NCBI GenBank assembly: GCA_905220665.1
Contig: CAJNAR010000164.1
Location: 496,001 to 560,000, forward strand
Direction of reading: 5' to 3'
DNA length: 64,000 nt
Source of the DNA: Albugo candida
Taxonomy: Eukaryota > Oomycota > Peronosporomycetes > Albuginales > Albuginaceae
The notes under the pieces were generated by a model that saw only the letters and a program-made list of their open reading frames with translations, was not told where the DNA came from and ran no database searches. Position 1 is the stretch's first letter. The number at the start of each line of letters is the position of its first letter. This document shows positions 45,660 through 56,500 of this stretch, piece by piece. A program made the translations under genes and the position numbers.

Positions 45660-47756
45660 ATGGATTCCACACAATATGGTTTACTCATAGCTAAATTGGT
45701 CGCGCAAACATGCTCTGTCAGTGTAACGGGATATCTCATCACCCGCAACATTCGCAAATTTTTCCACCGTCGCGCATTTTGCCTCTCCTCGGCCAAATCA
45801 GAGCCTCGTCAGCAAGATGCGCCCGCTATTAATGCAGACAACTCGCCATCAGCTCGCATCCTATGGGCCGCCTGGTGCTCTGATTTTGCATTTTCCTTAT
45901 TTGGATGGATACAAACATTCTGCCTTGTCAGCAAGCTCACACCTGTCAATGACTTTCGTCTGACATTGTACGCGCAAGCACCTCATTGGTCTTTTCAAAT
46001 TGCTTCATTTTGCTGGATGGGAGTTTTAGCAATTTACATAACTAGCCAGCGCCGCGAACAATTTGATGTTACGATTTGCCATTATGTGATTTGGATATTT
46101 ATTCTGTTTTATTGGATACTGGAAATCTCTGCAATATATAATGGAACAGCTTGGTTCACGCATTTGGCGACTTTTCTCTGGAAAGCTGTTGCAACAATCA
46201 ATTTTGGAATTGTCATTATCTGCTGGGCGGTATATGCGCGAAGGGCACGCAAACGACTCCGAAATGGGCAATTTGTAATCTCCAAGCTTGTTGCATACAC
46301 CATTTGTTTTATTTGCTTTGTGTCACCAAATATTATCGCCGAGCTTGTTCATGGAACAACACGAAGATACACAATACAAATGGTTTTTTCTGCTTTGCTC
46401 CAATTATGGCCGACAGCAAATGGATTTATTGCTTTGACAAAGACCACTTGGTGCCTTTGCTTTTTTACAAGTATGCAAACTTCCGCTCCACTAACGAGCG
46501 TAGGCGGTAAGAAACGGTACCTTATGTCACAGAAGCTGCCTGAACTGAAAGGACTTGAGATTGGTGAGAAGATTGGCGAGGGTGTTGCTGTTGTGTATAT
46601 GGGGAAATGGAGAGGAGCACAAGTTGCTGTGAAAATGAAGTCTGTGATATCGGAAGAATGTGAAGACGATGTTTTATTCCAGCACGCGTGCAATTTGGAG
46701 ATCCAAGAAGAAGCACAGGTGATGAAGCAATTGAGTCATCCAAATATCGTACTCTTTATGGAGGCTGGTTTTTATCGGGGCTCTATTTGTATTATCAGCG
46801 AATATTGTGCTAGAGGATCGCTACGTGATGTGCTGAAACAAAAAATACATCACCTTAGTTGGCCTACACGTATCCGACTAGCTCTTGGAATCGCACACGG
46901 TATGCAGTATTTGCACAGCGCCAAACCAGCGATGATTCATCGAGATTTGAAGAGTCCAAACGTACTCGTAGACGATTCTTGGCATGCCAAAATTGCAGAT
47001 TTTGGAACACTACGGTTTGCTGAAATTGTCTCGTCCGTTCGAAATAGTATAGCAAACGGACGGGACGTGGAGCCATGTGTAATGACAGGAGTGGTAGGCA
47101 CAACACGCTGGATGGCTCCTGAAGTGATCTTGGGCAACAAAGTATACACTAGTAAAGTTGATATCTACAGCTTGGGGCTCATTCTATGGGAACTCATTGG
47201 AGGCCAATTACCATTCGAAACGATGCGATGGAATCATGAGATTGAGAAGGTGATTCTCCTCGGATTTCGGCCGAGCATCAACTCGAAGCAATGCCCTACT
47301 TGGTGGAAAGTACTGGTTTCTAAATGCTGGGATTCGGATCCAGAAGCTCGTCCAACCATCCAAGAGGTCATCCGGACTCTACAGCGGATCGCTCGGGAAG
47401 AATTCTGCGGAGAAGAAGGCTTTCGTGGTACAGAGACAGCTTCGAGCTGGAATGAAATGGACCAGAGTATGTCTGAGTCGCCTTTTGTATTGTATGCAAG
47501 AAACGCTGGCAAAGCTTCGGCTGTACCTTCGAAGAGGAGTAACTGCAGCATGCTGACGTCCACAACTGTGAGCACTTGGACATCAGTCTCTGCATTGGGT
47601 CACTCGCCTAGTCACACATCTGCCGATGACCACTCGACTTTGCATCGACTATCATGCGATATTGAGGTTGCAACTCGTTGGAAAATTATCACGAGCGAAT
47701 CAAACAATACATTCGATACTCCGCTATTGGAAAGTAGCTCTGCAGAATCGTCATAG
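45660..47756 (+). CDS. Seven-transmembrane receptor fused to a TKL protein kinase (GPCR-TKL type)
   Basis: An intronless 698-residue protein. The first ~280 residues hold seven hydrophobic segments, including SDFAFSLFGWIQTFCLV, YVIWIFILFYWILEISAIY, TINFGIVIICWAVYA and LVAYTICFICFVSPNIIAEL. The layout looks like a receptor with a short N-terminus. From about residue 297 a complete kinase domain follows: EKIGEGVAVVYMGKWRGAQV with Lys in VAVKM, HRDLKSPNVLVDD, IADFGTLRF and GTTRWMAPEVILG. HRDLKSPN and the GTxxWMAPE block mark tyrosine-kinase-like (TKL) serine/threonine kinases. All catalytic residues are present. A Ser/Thr-rich tail of ~115 residues ends the protein. Fusions of GPCR-like receptors to signalling domains are known in oomycetes. 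The ligand is unknown. It converges on the LRR gene, 44 bp apart. Confidence 0.85.
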   Translation: MDSTQYGLLIAKLVAQTCSVSVTGYLITRNIRKFFHRRAFCLSSAKSEPRQQDAPAINADNSPSARILWAAWCSDFAFSLFGWIQTFCLVSKLTPVNDFRLTLYAQAPHWSFQIASFCWMGVLAIYITSQRREQFDVTICHYVIWIFILFYWILEISAIYNGTAWFTHLATFLWKAVATINFGIVIICWAVYARRARKRLRNGQFVISKLVAYTICFICFVSPNIIAELVHGTTRRYTIQMVFSALLQLWPTANGFIALTKTTWCLCFFTSMQTSAPLTSVGGKKRYLMSQKLPELKGLEIGEKIGEGVAVVYMGKWRGAQVAVKMKSVISEECEDDVLFQHACNLEIQEEAQVMKQLSHPNIVLFMEAGFYRGSICIISEYCARGSLRDVLKQKIHHLSWPTRIRLALGIAHGMQYLHSAKPAMIHRDLKSPNVLVDDSWHAKIADFGTLRFAEIVSSVRNSIANGRDVEPCVMTGVVGTTRWMAPEVILGNKVYTSKVDIYSLGLILWELIGGQLPFETMRWNHEIEKVILLGFRPSINSKQCPTWWKVLVSKCWDSDPEARPTIQEVIRTLQRIAREEFCGEEGFRGTETASSWNEMDQSMSESPFVLYARNAGKASAVPSKRSNCSMLTSTTVSTWTSVSALGHSPSHTSADDHSTLHRLSCDIEVATRWKIITSESNNTFDTPLLESSSAESS

Positions 47757-47800
47757 ATCCCGTGTGTTCGGTGATGGTAGCAAACGTGGGCATCTATGAA

Positions 47801-49003
47801 TTATCGCTGTTTTGTCTTGGATTTGGATAGACCTTTTTTCTTCTTGGACTTCGTTTCGGACGGTCGATGTAACTGCTTGAACAGCTCAGGAGGGATCGAA
47901 GAATCGACAAGAAAAGATTGAATTTTGGATTTGTTCTATCATATCACCGTTCCATTCAGAAACAACCCTCAGCAGTCAATAAGAAGAAAACATACAGTTT
48001 TGACCGCTTTGAGAAGTATTTCAGCTCCTGTGGCCTCAATTGGATTATAAGTCAGGTCGACATGCGCAAGGCTTTTACTGAGCTGAAGACTTTGTCCAAA
48101 AGCATGCAAGGCTGCAACGCCATGCCGAATTCCATTATCGGCGAGATTGAGCCTTTTTAAATTCACAGACCTTGCAAGACCTAATGAAAAGTGATACAAG
48201 CCTTCATCGCCTAAATCATTCCCCTGTAGAGAGAGCGTTTCCAGCGCAATATGAGGCATGGCGACGAATTGAGCAAGCTTTATGGATCCTTCCGCGCTGA
48301 TATTGCAGTACTCCAAATAGAGCTCCTATCAGTTGATCACACTTGATCATGAGACTGATTCATTACTTGTCACTATCCACGGACATTACCTTGAGGGTTG
48401 TATTGATAAATAAACCATCACAAAGTTTACTGGTACCGCCATCGGATATTTTACGATTATAGCTGAGATTCAGTGTGTGTAATTTTCCGCTAGTAGAGGT
48501 TCCCAAAGCCCCTGCAATCGCATGACAACCTTGTTCTCCAATATCGCAATCCAATAATTCCAAGCGTGTGATGGAGATCTTTGTACAGCGTAACAATGAA
48601 GCCTGTACGAATGTGGTAGTAATTCCCATATCATCAGCTTCGTGCGGCTTCTTACGATTGCTAGAGCACCCTCATTGCCAACTTCCTGTCGCCATATACG
48701 TATGCAACGAATATGCGTGTATATTCCGGTTCCTGAAAGTCCTACGCCGTAAGTGCGAGTCAAGGCCTCATCATTTAAGCTGACTGGATAGTAATGCGGA
48801 AAGGATATCAAAATAGCGCAAGTGAAAGCTTTTAAATCTGTTGGTCCTATGACGCCCCCGGCATCCTCAAGTAAAACCTGTAATCGATCATCAAAGCACA
48901 TTTCAGCGGGCTGTATGTACGCTACGCTTACATTGTACAATTCGGATTGTTCTTCGTTGCCTCGAATCAGCTCATAGATAAGAGTGTTTGTATTCAGACC
49001 CAT
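47801..49003 (-). CDS. Leucine-rich repeat protein, ribonuclease-inhibitor type
   Basis: Four exons join in frame: 49003-48656, 48602-48390, 48325-47996 and 47935-47801, 341 residues. From about residue 95 it has RI-type LRR units of 28-29 residues, for example ITRLELLDCDIGEQGCHAIA, LHTLNLSYNRKISDGG, LETLSLQGNDLGDEGLYHFS, LKRLNLADNGIRHGVAAL and AHVDLTYNPIEATGAEILL. There is no signal peptide or membrane segment, so it should be intracellular. A lysine-rich tail (SETKSKKKKGLSKSKTKQR) could be a nuclear targeting signal. The repeats make a protein-binding solenoid; the partner is unknown. The last exon is supported by phase and splice signals. Confidence 0.8.
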
Positions 49004-50084
49004 TGAACTATGAGGAGCTCAACGTAACCTGTTTAACCTTTTGTATATGTGTTTCAGTACCGGCATGTTTTCGCATAGTTTGCTAATAACATTTGACGTG
49101 ATATGTTGACAGCATCGGGTGCGTTCTTCTTTTTCATGGGAAAGAGGGAGGCTCGAACGAGTTTTCTTAGTCAAAGCACTTTATTGAGATTTCGCTCAAA
49201 AGGTGTAAAAGAACGCGATATAATTAGTCGATACATCGGAATTTGAAGACACCACTTGATGTCCAAATTGACTCTAATCTCATGTGACTACCTTCACGTC
49301 TTACTCAACAGATGCAAAGAAATGCACTCATTGCATCGTCAAAGGCAATGTATTGAGTGGGATTCGAACGGATTGTGCTTGCGATGTTGTATTGACGATA
49401 CCAGCACCAGGAAGGAGAGTCACTTATTGATGTATATATGCTGGAACAGCTCTAGCGAGCTATAAGGATGAACAGCTATATATATCATTCATGCTATCGT
49501 GGAACCGATTAAATGCAAGAGAATATTGTTCGTGCGGTATCAGGAACAATTAAAAGGTGGTCACAGCACTTGACACTTGTGCGTATTACACGGCTAATTA
49601 TTATCGTGAAAAAAGCTTAGTCGTTCTAGTATTAGAAATATGGTGTTACTCATTAGAAGTGATAAAATGCCATTCGAGAAACTCACTTCTGGATTCGAAG
49701 ATCTAGAAGCTAGCAGGGATGAAGATGCATCGTCACGCATTTAGATTCGGTGATGACGGTCGTAACGTAAATTGCAAATATTTTATTGCAGCGCTTTATT
49801 GAAGAAATTCAATATCGACACATGCCGTCACGGTAACGCCTTGAAGCGAAAAATTTAGATCGTGTATAAAGCGGGAAATCAAATGGCTAGGGAAAAGAAG
49901 CTTTAGATATTTCATGTCGCTTGGCAATACATTTAACCAAATGGACACGATTCACCTAGTATACGGATTGTTGTCCTTTCGCTCGTGCATACATGCAACT
50001 TAAAAATCGATAAAAAAATTCATCAGGCAACATGAAGTTACCATGTGAAGATACATATTCCGTACCTTTTGACTCTGGCTTTAT
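49004..50084. other. 1.1 kb intergenic region
   Basis: AT-rich sequence between divergent genes. A string near 49360 looks like a tRNA T-loop complement but does not fold as a tRNA. A short frame starting at 50031 stops before the next gene and may be its 5' leader. Nothing else was seen. Confidence 0.45.
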
Positions 50085-51512
50085 ATGGTAACCCACCAAA
50101 AATTAGAGCGTCCACTCTCATCGCATTCCACTCAACTTGTAGCTGCTGGCGGAAAGATCTATCAAGAAGTTCAACTCAGTGTCAAATTTCCCTTCAAGGT
50201 CAACAACGTAACAAGATCGATAAATAAAGACCGCGAGATGTCTACAGCACCTGCTAGTTTCTGTGGCAAGCTTTCCCCGCGTACCAAGGTGGTGACTTAT
50301 TGCTCTCTCAATCCTCCAAGTTTGTCTCCAAAGATAAGGAAGCTGTTTGCTTCCACCGATACTAATAAAACTCTAACGTTTTTGCAGAACGCGCGTGAAT
50401 TGAATATTCCCGTTCGATCAGGAAAGTGGAACTTGATAGAAGAACAGTATTTGCGCAAGCTTGTAAAGTTATTTTCAATGGGTCTGCTGGAAAATATTGA
50501 GCCAAAAACTTCGATGCGATCATGGCTTTCAAAAATGCTCAACTGTTGCCCGATGAGAATATCGAAGAAACAAATGCATGGTGAGAAATTCAGAGGAAAG
50601 GCTAAATTTAGAAGAAATGAAGTTCAAATACATGCAGTGACGCAAGCAGAATATGACGCGATGTGCACCGAAGTGACGAGATTAAGGTGCGAATTTTTGA
50701 TACAGTGGGTGCAAGACGAATTTAGACGAAAGGGGACAAAGGAATCGACAAGAGATTTTAAGATGTGGTACACAAAAGCAATCCAGACTTTACCCAAACC
50801 TGTGATCGCTAGAAATGATTGCGTTCGGGAAATATCTTCAAATATCGAGCAGGAAACTTTATTCAGGTTCATCCACACTTTTGAACTGAAATTGTCGAAT
50901 AAACGAGCAAACAGCAATGCGCAAAGTCGTAATAGTAAACATTGCAAAAGAGCTCGTGCCATAATTTGGGACAACAGCAAAGATATTGATCATACATTAC
51001 AAAGTGCAGTTGATGTGAGCAAGAAAGACCGTTCTCGACAACAAAATGGCTGCTCTGTACATGCAAACACTCACGATCGTCATGGCATAAAGGACTGGAC
51101 GTTCGGAAGGGATGAGTACGCCTTTGGAGATTGTACACTAGATGGTGATCAAGGGACATTTCGTGCCATGCTGCGTGCAGAAAATGACCCAAAAGAATTA
51201 GGTGGGGGAGCAAATGCAATATGGCAATCATTCAACGAAGAGCAAAAGAAGTCTTATGGCGAAGATACAGTCAAAGTCTATCTGGACCCTATGGAAGAGT
51301 TTTGCGCTAAATATCCTAGTCCATCCTGCATTGATTTTGGTTTACCAAGTGCCTGGGATTTTGGCTCCTATTATCATAACGAATTTATATTCAATCCAAA
51401 TGGAGGCTGGGAAGATTCCGATTTCGGTGATAGCTCTCTCAATGCTTCCGAAAGCTGCTTGACACAAAACGAGACGACGTCAGAGCTATGGCCAAGCAGC
51501 CTTCTGGTATGA
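50085..51512 (+). CDS. Uncharacterised protein, possible nucleic-acid-binding oomycete family
   Basis: An intronless 475-residue protein that I do not recognise by name. Near residues 105-160 it has a compact helical block: SGKWNLIEEQYLRKLVKLF, then TSMRSWLSKMLNCCPMRISK. The opening Gly-Lys-Trp followed by Glu-Glu-x-Tyr resembles the first helix of Myb/SANT-like or 'W-E-E' domains, and the block ends in a basic KKQMHGEKFRGKAKFRR stretch. I have the impression that the 'CPMRISKK' block recurs in stramenopile proteins of unknown function, but cannot verify this. The rest is Lys/Arg-rich, then acidic and aromatic at the C-terminus (SAWDFGSYYHNEF). A nuclear regulator is a guess. The start ATG is uncertain. 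Confidence 0.55.
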   Translation: MVTHQKLERPLSSHSTQLVAAGGKIYQEVQLSVKFPFKVNNVTRSINKDREMSTAPASFCGKLSPRTKVVTYCSLNPPSLSPKIRKLFASTDTNKTLTFLQNARELNIPVRSGKWNLIEEQYLRKLVKLFSMGLLENIEPKTSMRSWLSKMLNCCPMRISKKQMHGEKFRGKAKFRRNEVQIHAVTQAEYDAMCTEVTRLRCEFLIQWVQDEFRRKGTKESTRDFKMWYTKAIQTLPKPVIARNDCVREISSNIEQETLFRFIHTFELKLSNKRANSNAQSRNSKHCKRARAIIWDNSKDIDHTLQSAVDVSKKDRSRQQNGCSVHANTHDRHGIKDWTFGRDEYAFGDCTLDGDQGTFRAMLRAENDPKELGGGANAIWQSFNEEQKKSYGEDTVKVYLDPMEEFCAKYPSPSCIDFGLPSAWDFGSYYHNEFIFNPNGGWEDSDFGDSSLNASESCLTQNETTSELWPSSLLV

Positions 51513-51751
51513 GGTCAAACTATGACCGATGTTACAAAGCTGAAGGCTGTCGATCATTTATCACCATTTTGCAGCATTTATGATGTGCCACAATCGCGTG
51601 CTTAATCTTTTTTCTTTTCCGCTTGCAAGGAATTGTATTTCAGATCATAGTAGGGTTCGTCTGAAATATATTCTTTTTGATACGCGAAGAAGAGCAACAC
51701 GTTGTTTCCTATACCAGGATTGGCCATTTATTTTCTTCCTTCACAGAATTT

Positions 51752-52464
51752 ATGGCTCCACCACTGCATCGCTTTTGTCACAGACAAGAAGATACTGAGA
51801 TCGAAGAAATTGACACAGACACTTTACGAAAGAATCAGTCATCACAATATGACACCTTTCATCACTATCGTCCGCAGAAGCGACGTCGAACATTGTCCGA
51901 GCGTCTTGAAGAATTATGTTTGAGCTCAAATGATGCAAATATGGAGTCGGCTTCATTCGAAATCGATCAAGCGGATACACAAGATTATGAAAGACAGTCT
52001 GAAATGCAGCTTTCCTCTTTCCATCGCATAAAGAGACCGTATGATTCACGATATCTTATATCAAAACAATCGGAAGCTGCGCGTACGCAGACTAACCGCG
52101 CTAACAATCTGATTTTCGAAAGTTTGGTATCGCAGTATCTCGCGAGTGAAATCAGCTCTTTGAGGTCAGTTTGAAGCTACTTTATGAACACGTTTGCCAC
52201 GTCCGCATTGGCTCTGACATACACATTCATAGCACGGATCTAGTAATCTACCATCCAAAACCTGAACACTCACGCTTCTACGCATCGAATCTGGGTTTTC
52301 GGGCAAGAGGAGAGCAGAACACACAATACGTTGATGATTATGACGGTATTGACTGTGCCGGGAATGAGGACGTTGATATGAAACTTGCAGTGCCAAAAGT
52401 ACCGAGACTAGCCAATTCTGTAACGCATTCAGAATGGTTCACCGAAGCACAGGAAGAATTCTGA
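51752..52464 (+). CDS. Uncharacterised small hydrophilic protein
   Basis: Two exons, 51752-52164 and 52233-52464, join in frame to give 214 residues. No family is recognised. A basic patch RPQKRRRTLSERLEEL at about residue 35 looks like a nuclear localisation signal. The rest is polar, Ser/Gln/Asp-rich and mostly disordered, with one likely helix (NNLIFESLVSQYLASEISSL). It lies between the preceding unknown gene and PIG-F on the same strand. If the intron is not spliced, translation would stop four codons past the exon 1 border. Confidence 0.5.
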
Positions 52465-52654
52465 TCGGACTGCCGCATGTCTGTGCTTTCGCCAAGTAGA
52501 GATGATTGTGGAATCGACATGAAAGACCTAGAAGAAGTCAGATATCACTTTCCTGTTTATAGCGTTCTAAACGTACGCGGCGAAACACTACATTATTTCA
52601 TCCAAATGAATTCTGGATGGCGGCTATCCGCTTCAAATAAGAGCCTCCTTTCGG

Positions 52655-53556
52655 ATGTCTTCTATTTTACTCGTCCAGGCACTCTTACCACTTCCTCTGC
52701 TCATTTATCTTCCGCGGCTGCTGTAAGCAATATGTACACATTCCTTTTCTATCAAATGCTACGAAAACACTTGTAGATATGGCACGTCTTTGGAGCAGAA
52801 TCTGGCGCGTGCGTTACCGTGTGCGGTGCTTTCCGTCCTAATTTTGATGGTTTTTTGCGCTTGGAAACTCTCACATACGGCTTTCATGTTCAGCAAGAGC
52901 AATAATTCTCGCGATTTTCTTCAGTCTTTTTTTCGGCATGGAGTTTTCGGTCTCACAATTGGAGGTATTGTGTGGTTTGTCGTTGTTGTTCTATTTGGTG
53001 CTCCCCTCTATCAGTACGTATGCAATCAGCCTCTTGAAGTACGGAAACACACTTCATTGCTCTTCTTTTGTAGACTATTGGATCGCTCCTTATTATTATC
53101 CCTTCTACTTGCGGCTTTCACCACCTTTCCGCTTTCTATTCATTTTGGTCCCAACGTCAGCATGTGGATACAAATTGTTCTCAATCTGGGCTGGAAGGAT
53201 AAGATGTATACTCTCACGACATGGAATAAGGCTTCAAAGAAAGAAAAGTATCAGATCTTCCTACAAGCATACTCGACTGCGTCTTGTGTAGGAGCAGTTG
53301 TTGGAACTTATGTTGGAGCGTTTCCGATTCCGTTGGACTGGGATCGGCCTTGGCAGGTGATGCTTGCGTTATATTTGATCAAATGTGCTCAACACGTGAT
53401 AAATAACTCATGACGTAGCAATGGCCACTCACATGTGTGTATGGATGTCTTGTTGGCAACTCAATGGGGATGTTGGGGCTTTGGATTCACCTACAAACTC
53501 ACAAAGCACAATTTCAAGATGTATTACGAAATGGGCAAGCCGCCAGAATAGAGTGA
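52655..53556 (+). CDS. PIG-F, GPI-anchor biosynthesis protein
   Basis: Multi-pass ER membrane protein that, with PIG-O or GPI7, helps add ethanolamine phosphate to GPI anchors. Four exons join in frame: 52655-52722, 52777-53013, 53074-53356 and 53419-53556, 241 residues, close to the ~219 of human PIG-F. It has about six hydrophobic segments (for example LLPLPLLIYLPRLL, AVLSVLILMVFCAW, FVVVVLFGAPLY). The family's C-terminal signature PIPLDWDRPWQQWPLT spans the last splice junction, which strongly supports that intron, and the closing segment CLVGNSMGMLGLWI fits the last helix. It converges on the Integrator gene with 31 bp between the stops. Confidence 0.88.
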
Positions 53557-53587
53557 TGCAGTGAGGAGTACGTTAAAACATATCATA

Positions 53588-56500
53588 TCATGTGCGACTA
53601 CTCAAAGAAATCCTGAGTTGCGATCCGACTACAGCGCTCTGGAAATGATCCAAGAGAGAGGCTCTCGCGTTTCTGCTATCATGAACAAATAAGGTCTGTA
53701 GCAGCTCCTTGCGCTGTGTTCGGTCACAAAATACGCTCATATCACAGGCGAATCCAATCAATGTCACCTTGAGCTCCCTGCTAGAAGAAGAAAGCGCTTG
53801 CAAGTAGTGATCCAGTAGCCTTTTCCGGTATTGTATCCGATCTTCGCCATGTCGTAAAATCTGTAGCACTATCTGGCAAATGGAGGTCACCATCTTGCCA
53901 CTTGCAAATGGATACTTCAAAAATCCCGAGATCGCATTCAACGGTGCGATATCCGAATCCACAAGTGCTTTGCATGCATTCACATTCTTGAGCTCTCTCG
54001 TCGAATCGGATACACTATCGGCACTTTTTGCCAAAAAGAGCCTTTCGAGTATCTGAATGATTTTTTGTATGGTGTCGTTGGAGAGATTGGCAACTGACTG
54101 TGATTGCTGCTGCAGGATTGCTAAAGTCTGTTGCTCCTCCGCCGCTATGACGAGGCTATTCGAAGCAATTGCCCGTGCTGCTGACGTGATCGATGTGCTG
54201 TAAATTGGCTGCAAAAGTTTTGACTCTTCTCCATCGAGCGCCGCGGTTGCGATAGCATTGGTAAGAAGCTTGAAGCGCGCAATTGTGTCTTCATTTTCAT
54301 ACAACGCGACCACATTCTTCAATAATGCAGCTGGTTCTGGTCGCACGACAATTGGACTTGCACCTTCAAAATCCATCAAAAGTGTATGACGAAAGTACTC
54401 GAGCACACGTAATACACTGACTTGAAATCCAAGTGTTTGGTACTGCACCATCAGTTGCAAGAATTCGAGTAGAATTCGACTGATTGGGAATAACAACACC
54501 GAAAATTGACGGAGTAATGGATCCAAAGCATCGATAATTTCCATAAGCTACGAAAAAGTGTCAACGCGGAAAATTCAACCGTTGCATTCTTACTTGCTCA
54601 AACCAATTTGATCGTAGGTATAACTGAGTCAGCGTGATTCTGCCCGAGAATCGATCGAATTGAGCTGGTAATCGAGCAACCAGCAGCAAGGGATGGTTTA
54701 CGACAAGCGAATGCAGCTGATCCAGCACCGTTGCACGCGATACGCTACCTCCTTTTGTCTTACCGATTGCGGTCGTTGCGATGTCATTGAGCAAGCTGCT
54801 AAAAATCTCGCTGAGAATATCGTCAATGACATTCGTGACCTTGTTCCTGCACACGAGCTTTGTCCAATCCTTTAGGTCTTTTGCACTTTTCAAAATAAGG
54901 TGTGTGTGTAGCTCCTCGGAGATCGAAGGCATCAGTGCACTCATTCGAATTGGCTCTGTCAGATACACACTCTACAAAAACGTGAATTAATGACGTCTAA
55001 AGCTCTGTCGATGCGCATTGGCTTACCATGAGCGCTTCTGATCGTATTTCTTCGACCAATGTGGCCAAAGTGCTTCCAAAAGTGAACCACTGACGCGGTG
55101 TGAAGTGAATGATTTCTTGCAGTACTAAAGCAAGTACATCAGAGTCACTATCACATTTGGAGATGGTACATTGTTGTATCAAAATTGGAAAAATCATATG
55201 CTCCGAGCCTTTGAGGAGCCGTTCGCACAATGTTTGAGCTTTTCGATGCTTTATAGCAAGCAACCTTGAAAGTAGCATCAAGATCGATAGAGCCTTCAGC
55301 GTAGTCGATGAGAGTGGTAGTGCTTTCCAGCGAGGTGATTCGAGATGAAGGAGAGCACGGCGGATGAATTTGTAAGTAAGCTCCAGTAAGTCGGCAACCA
55401 GCTTATTTCTCTCATCTTGTATCACACCAAGCTTCATTTCCAAACCAGCGATGTATTTCTCAAGAAAACTGACGATGGCGACAACTGATTTTGTATCGGC
55501 GATGGTACAAAGGACATATTGCAGGATTCGCTTAAACACTGCTTCATTAGAGGCCGTTGAGTCTTTCAGTGCGGCTAGGAATACATCATCAGCCAGGAAA
55601 ATGGCGAGTTGTTCGGCACCGGATGCACTGCACGCTTTCATCTGTATATTCGACGATATATCAGTCAGAAAACGCTCCAACGCTACTTGCTCATCGTAAC
55701 TCGAGTTGGCTTGTAAATTATTGACTTGTCCACGTCGCTGTAAATATTCCTCGAGACACTTTGACAGTGATATGTCACCAACTTTGCGCGAGAGAGATAA
55801 TCGGGTCAACGATTTACTTCCTGCTGCGGTTTGTACTTCCGATATATTTGATACTTGAAGAGATTCGAGCTTGAGAACAGAAGACGGCCTCGATTCAGCT
55901 TGCGTTTGTATCTGCTCCCAGTCAAGTAGATGCGATACAGGCTCTATCTTTTTTTTGCTTGGAAACATCAATGCCGAAGATGGTGACTGTACAAGATTCA
56001 GAGTTGATTTCTGATGGAGCCAATTCTTCACAAATGCATAGGAAGCGTTCTTTTTGAGCTCTTCCTCATCCAAACCGATAAACGCATGCTCCGATTTCAA
56101 AAGGATATCGAGGACAAGTGCTGCACACTCTCTTAAAGGAGACTTGTTCGCTGTGTGCAGCACAACAGAGCTTTCGAAAATGCCGTCTTCGAGGGCGTGC
56201 TCAGCATGCTCTTCATTTAATACACATTTCGCATGCAGTTTTTCGAATATCATCGATCTGCATGTGAGTGGATGGTACGAACAGAGCAATAAACTCCATA
56301 AACTCTTCACCGATAAAGCTTTTCCCACAGAATGTATCAGATCATCAATATCATCAAAACAGTCGGTCGACGTATTGAGCTTCACGATGCAGATGGAAAC
56401 CAGTAACTCCATGAGCAGAGGCTCGGGACAAAGCTTGACATCTTTCGTTGCAATCAAACCCGTGCTTGAGCGAACTACATTACTTGAGCTGGACGAGCCT

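Noticed and set aside
49355..49415. Possible tRNA on the - strand, from a T-loop-like gggattcgaac string
   Set aside because: The five-base stems around the loop do not pair and no acceptor, D or anticodon arm can be built at the right spacing.
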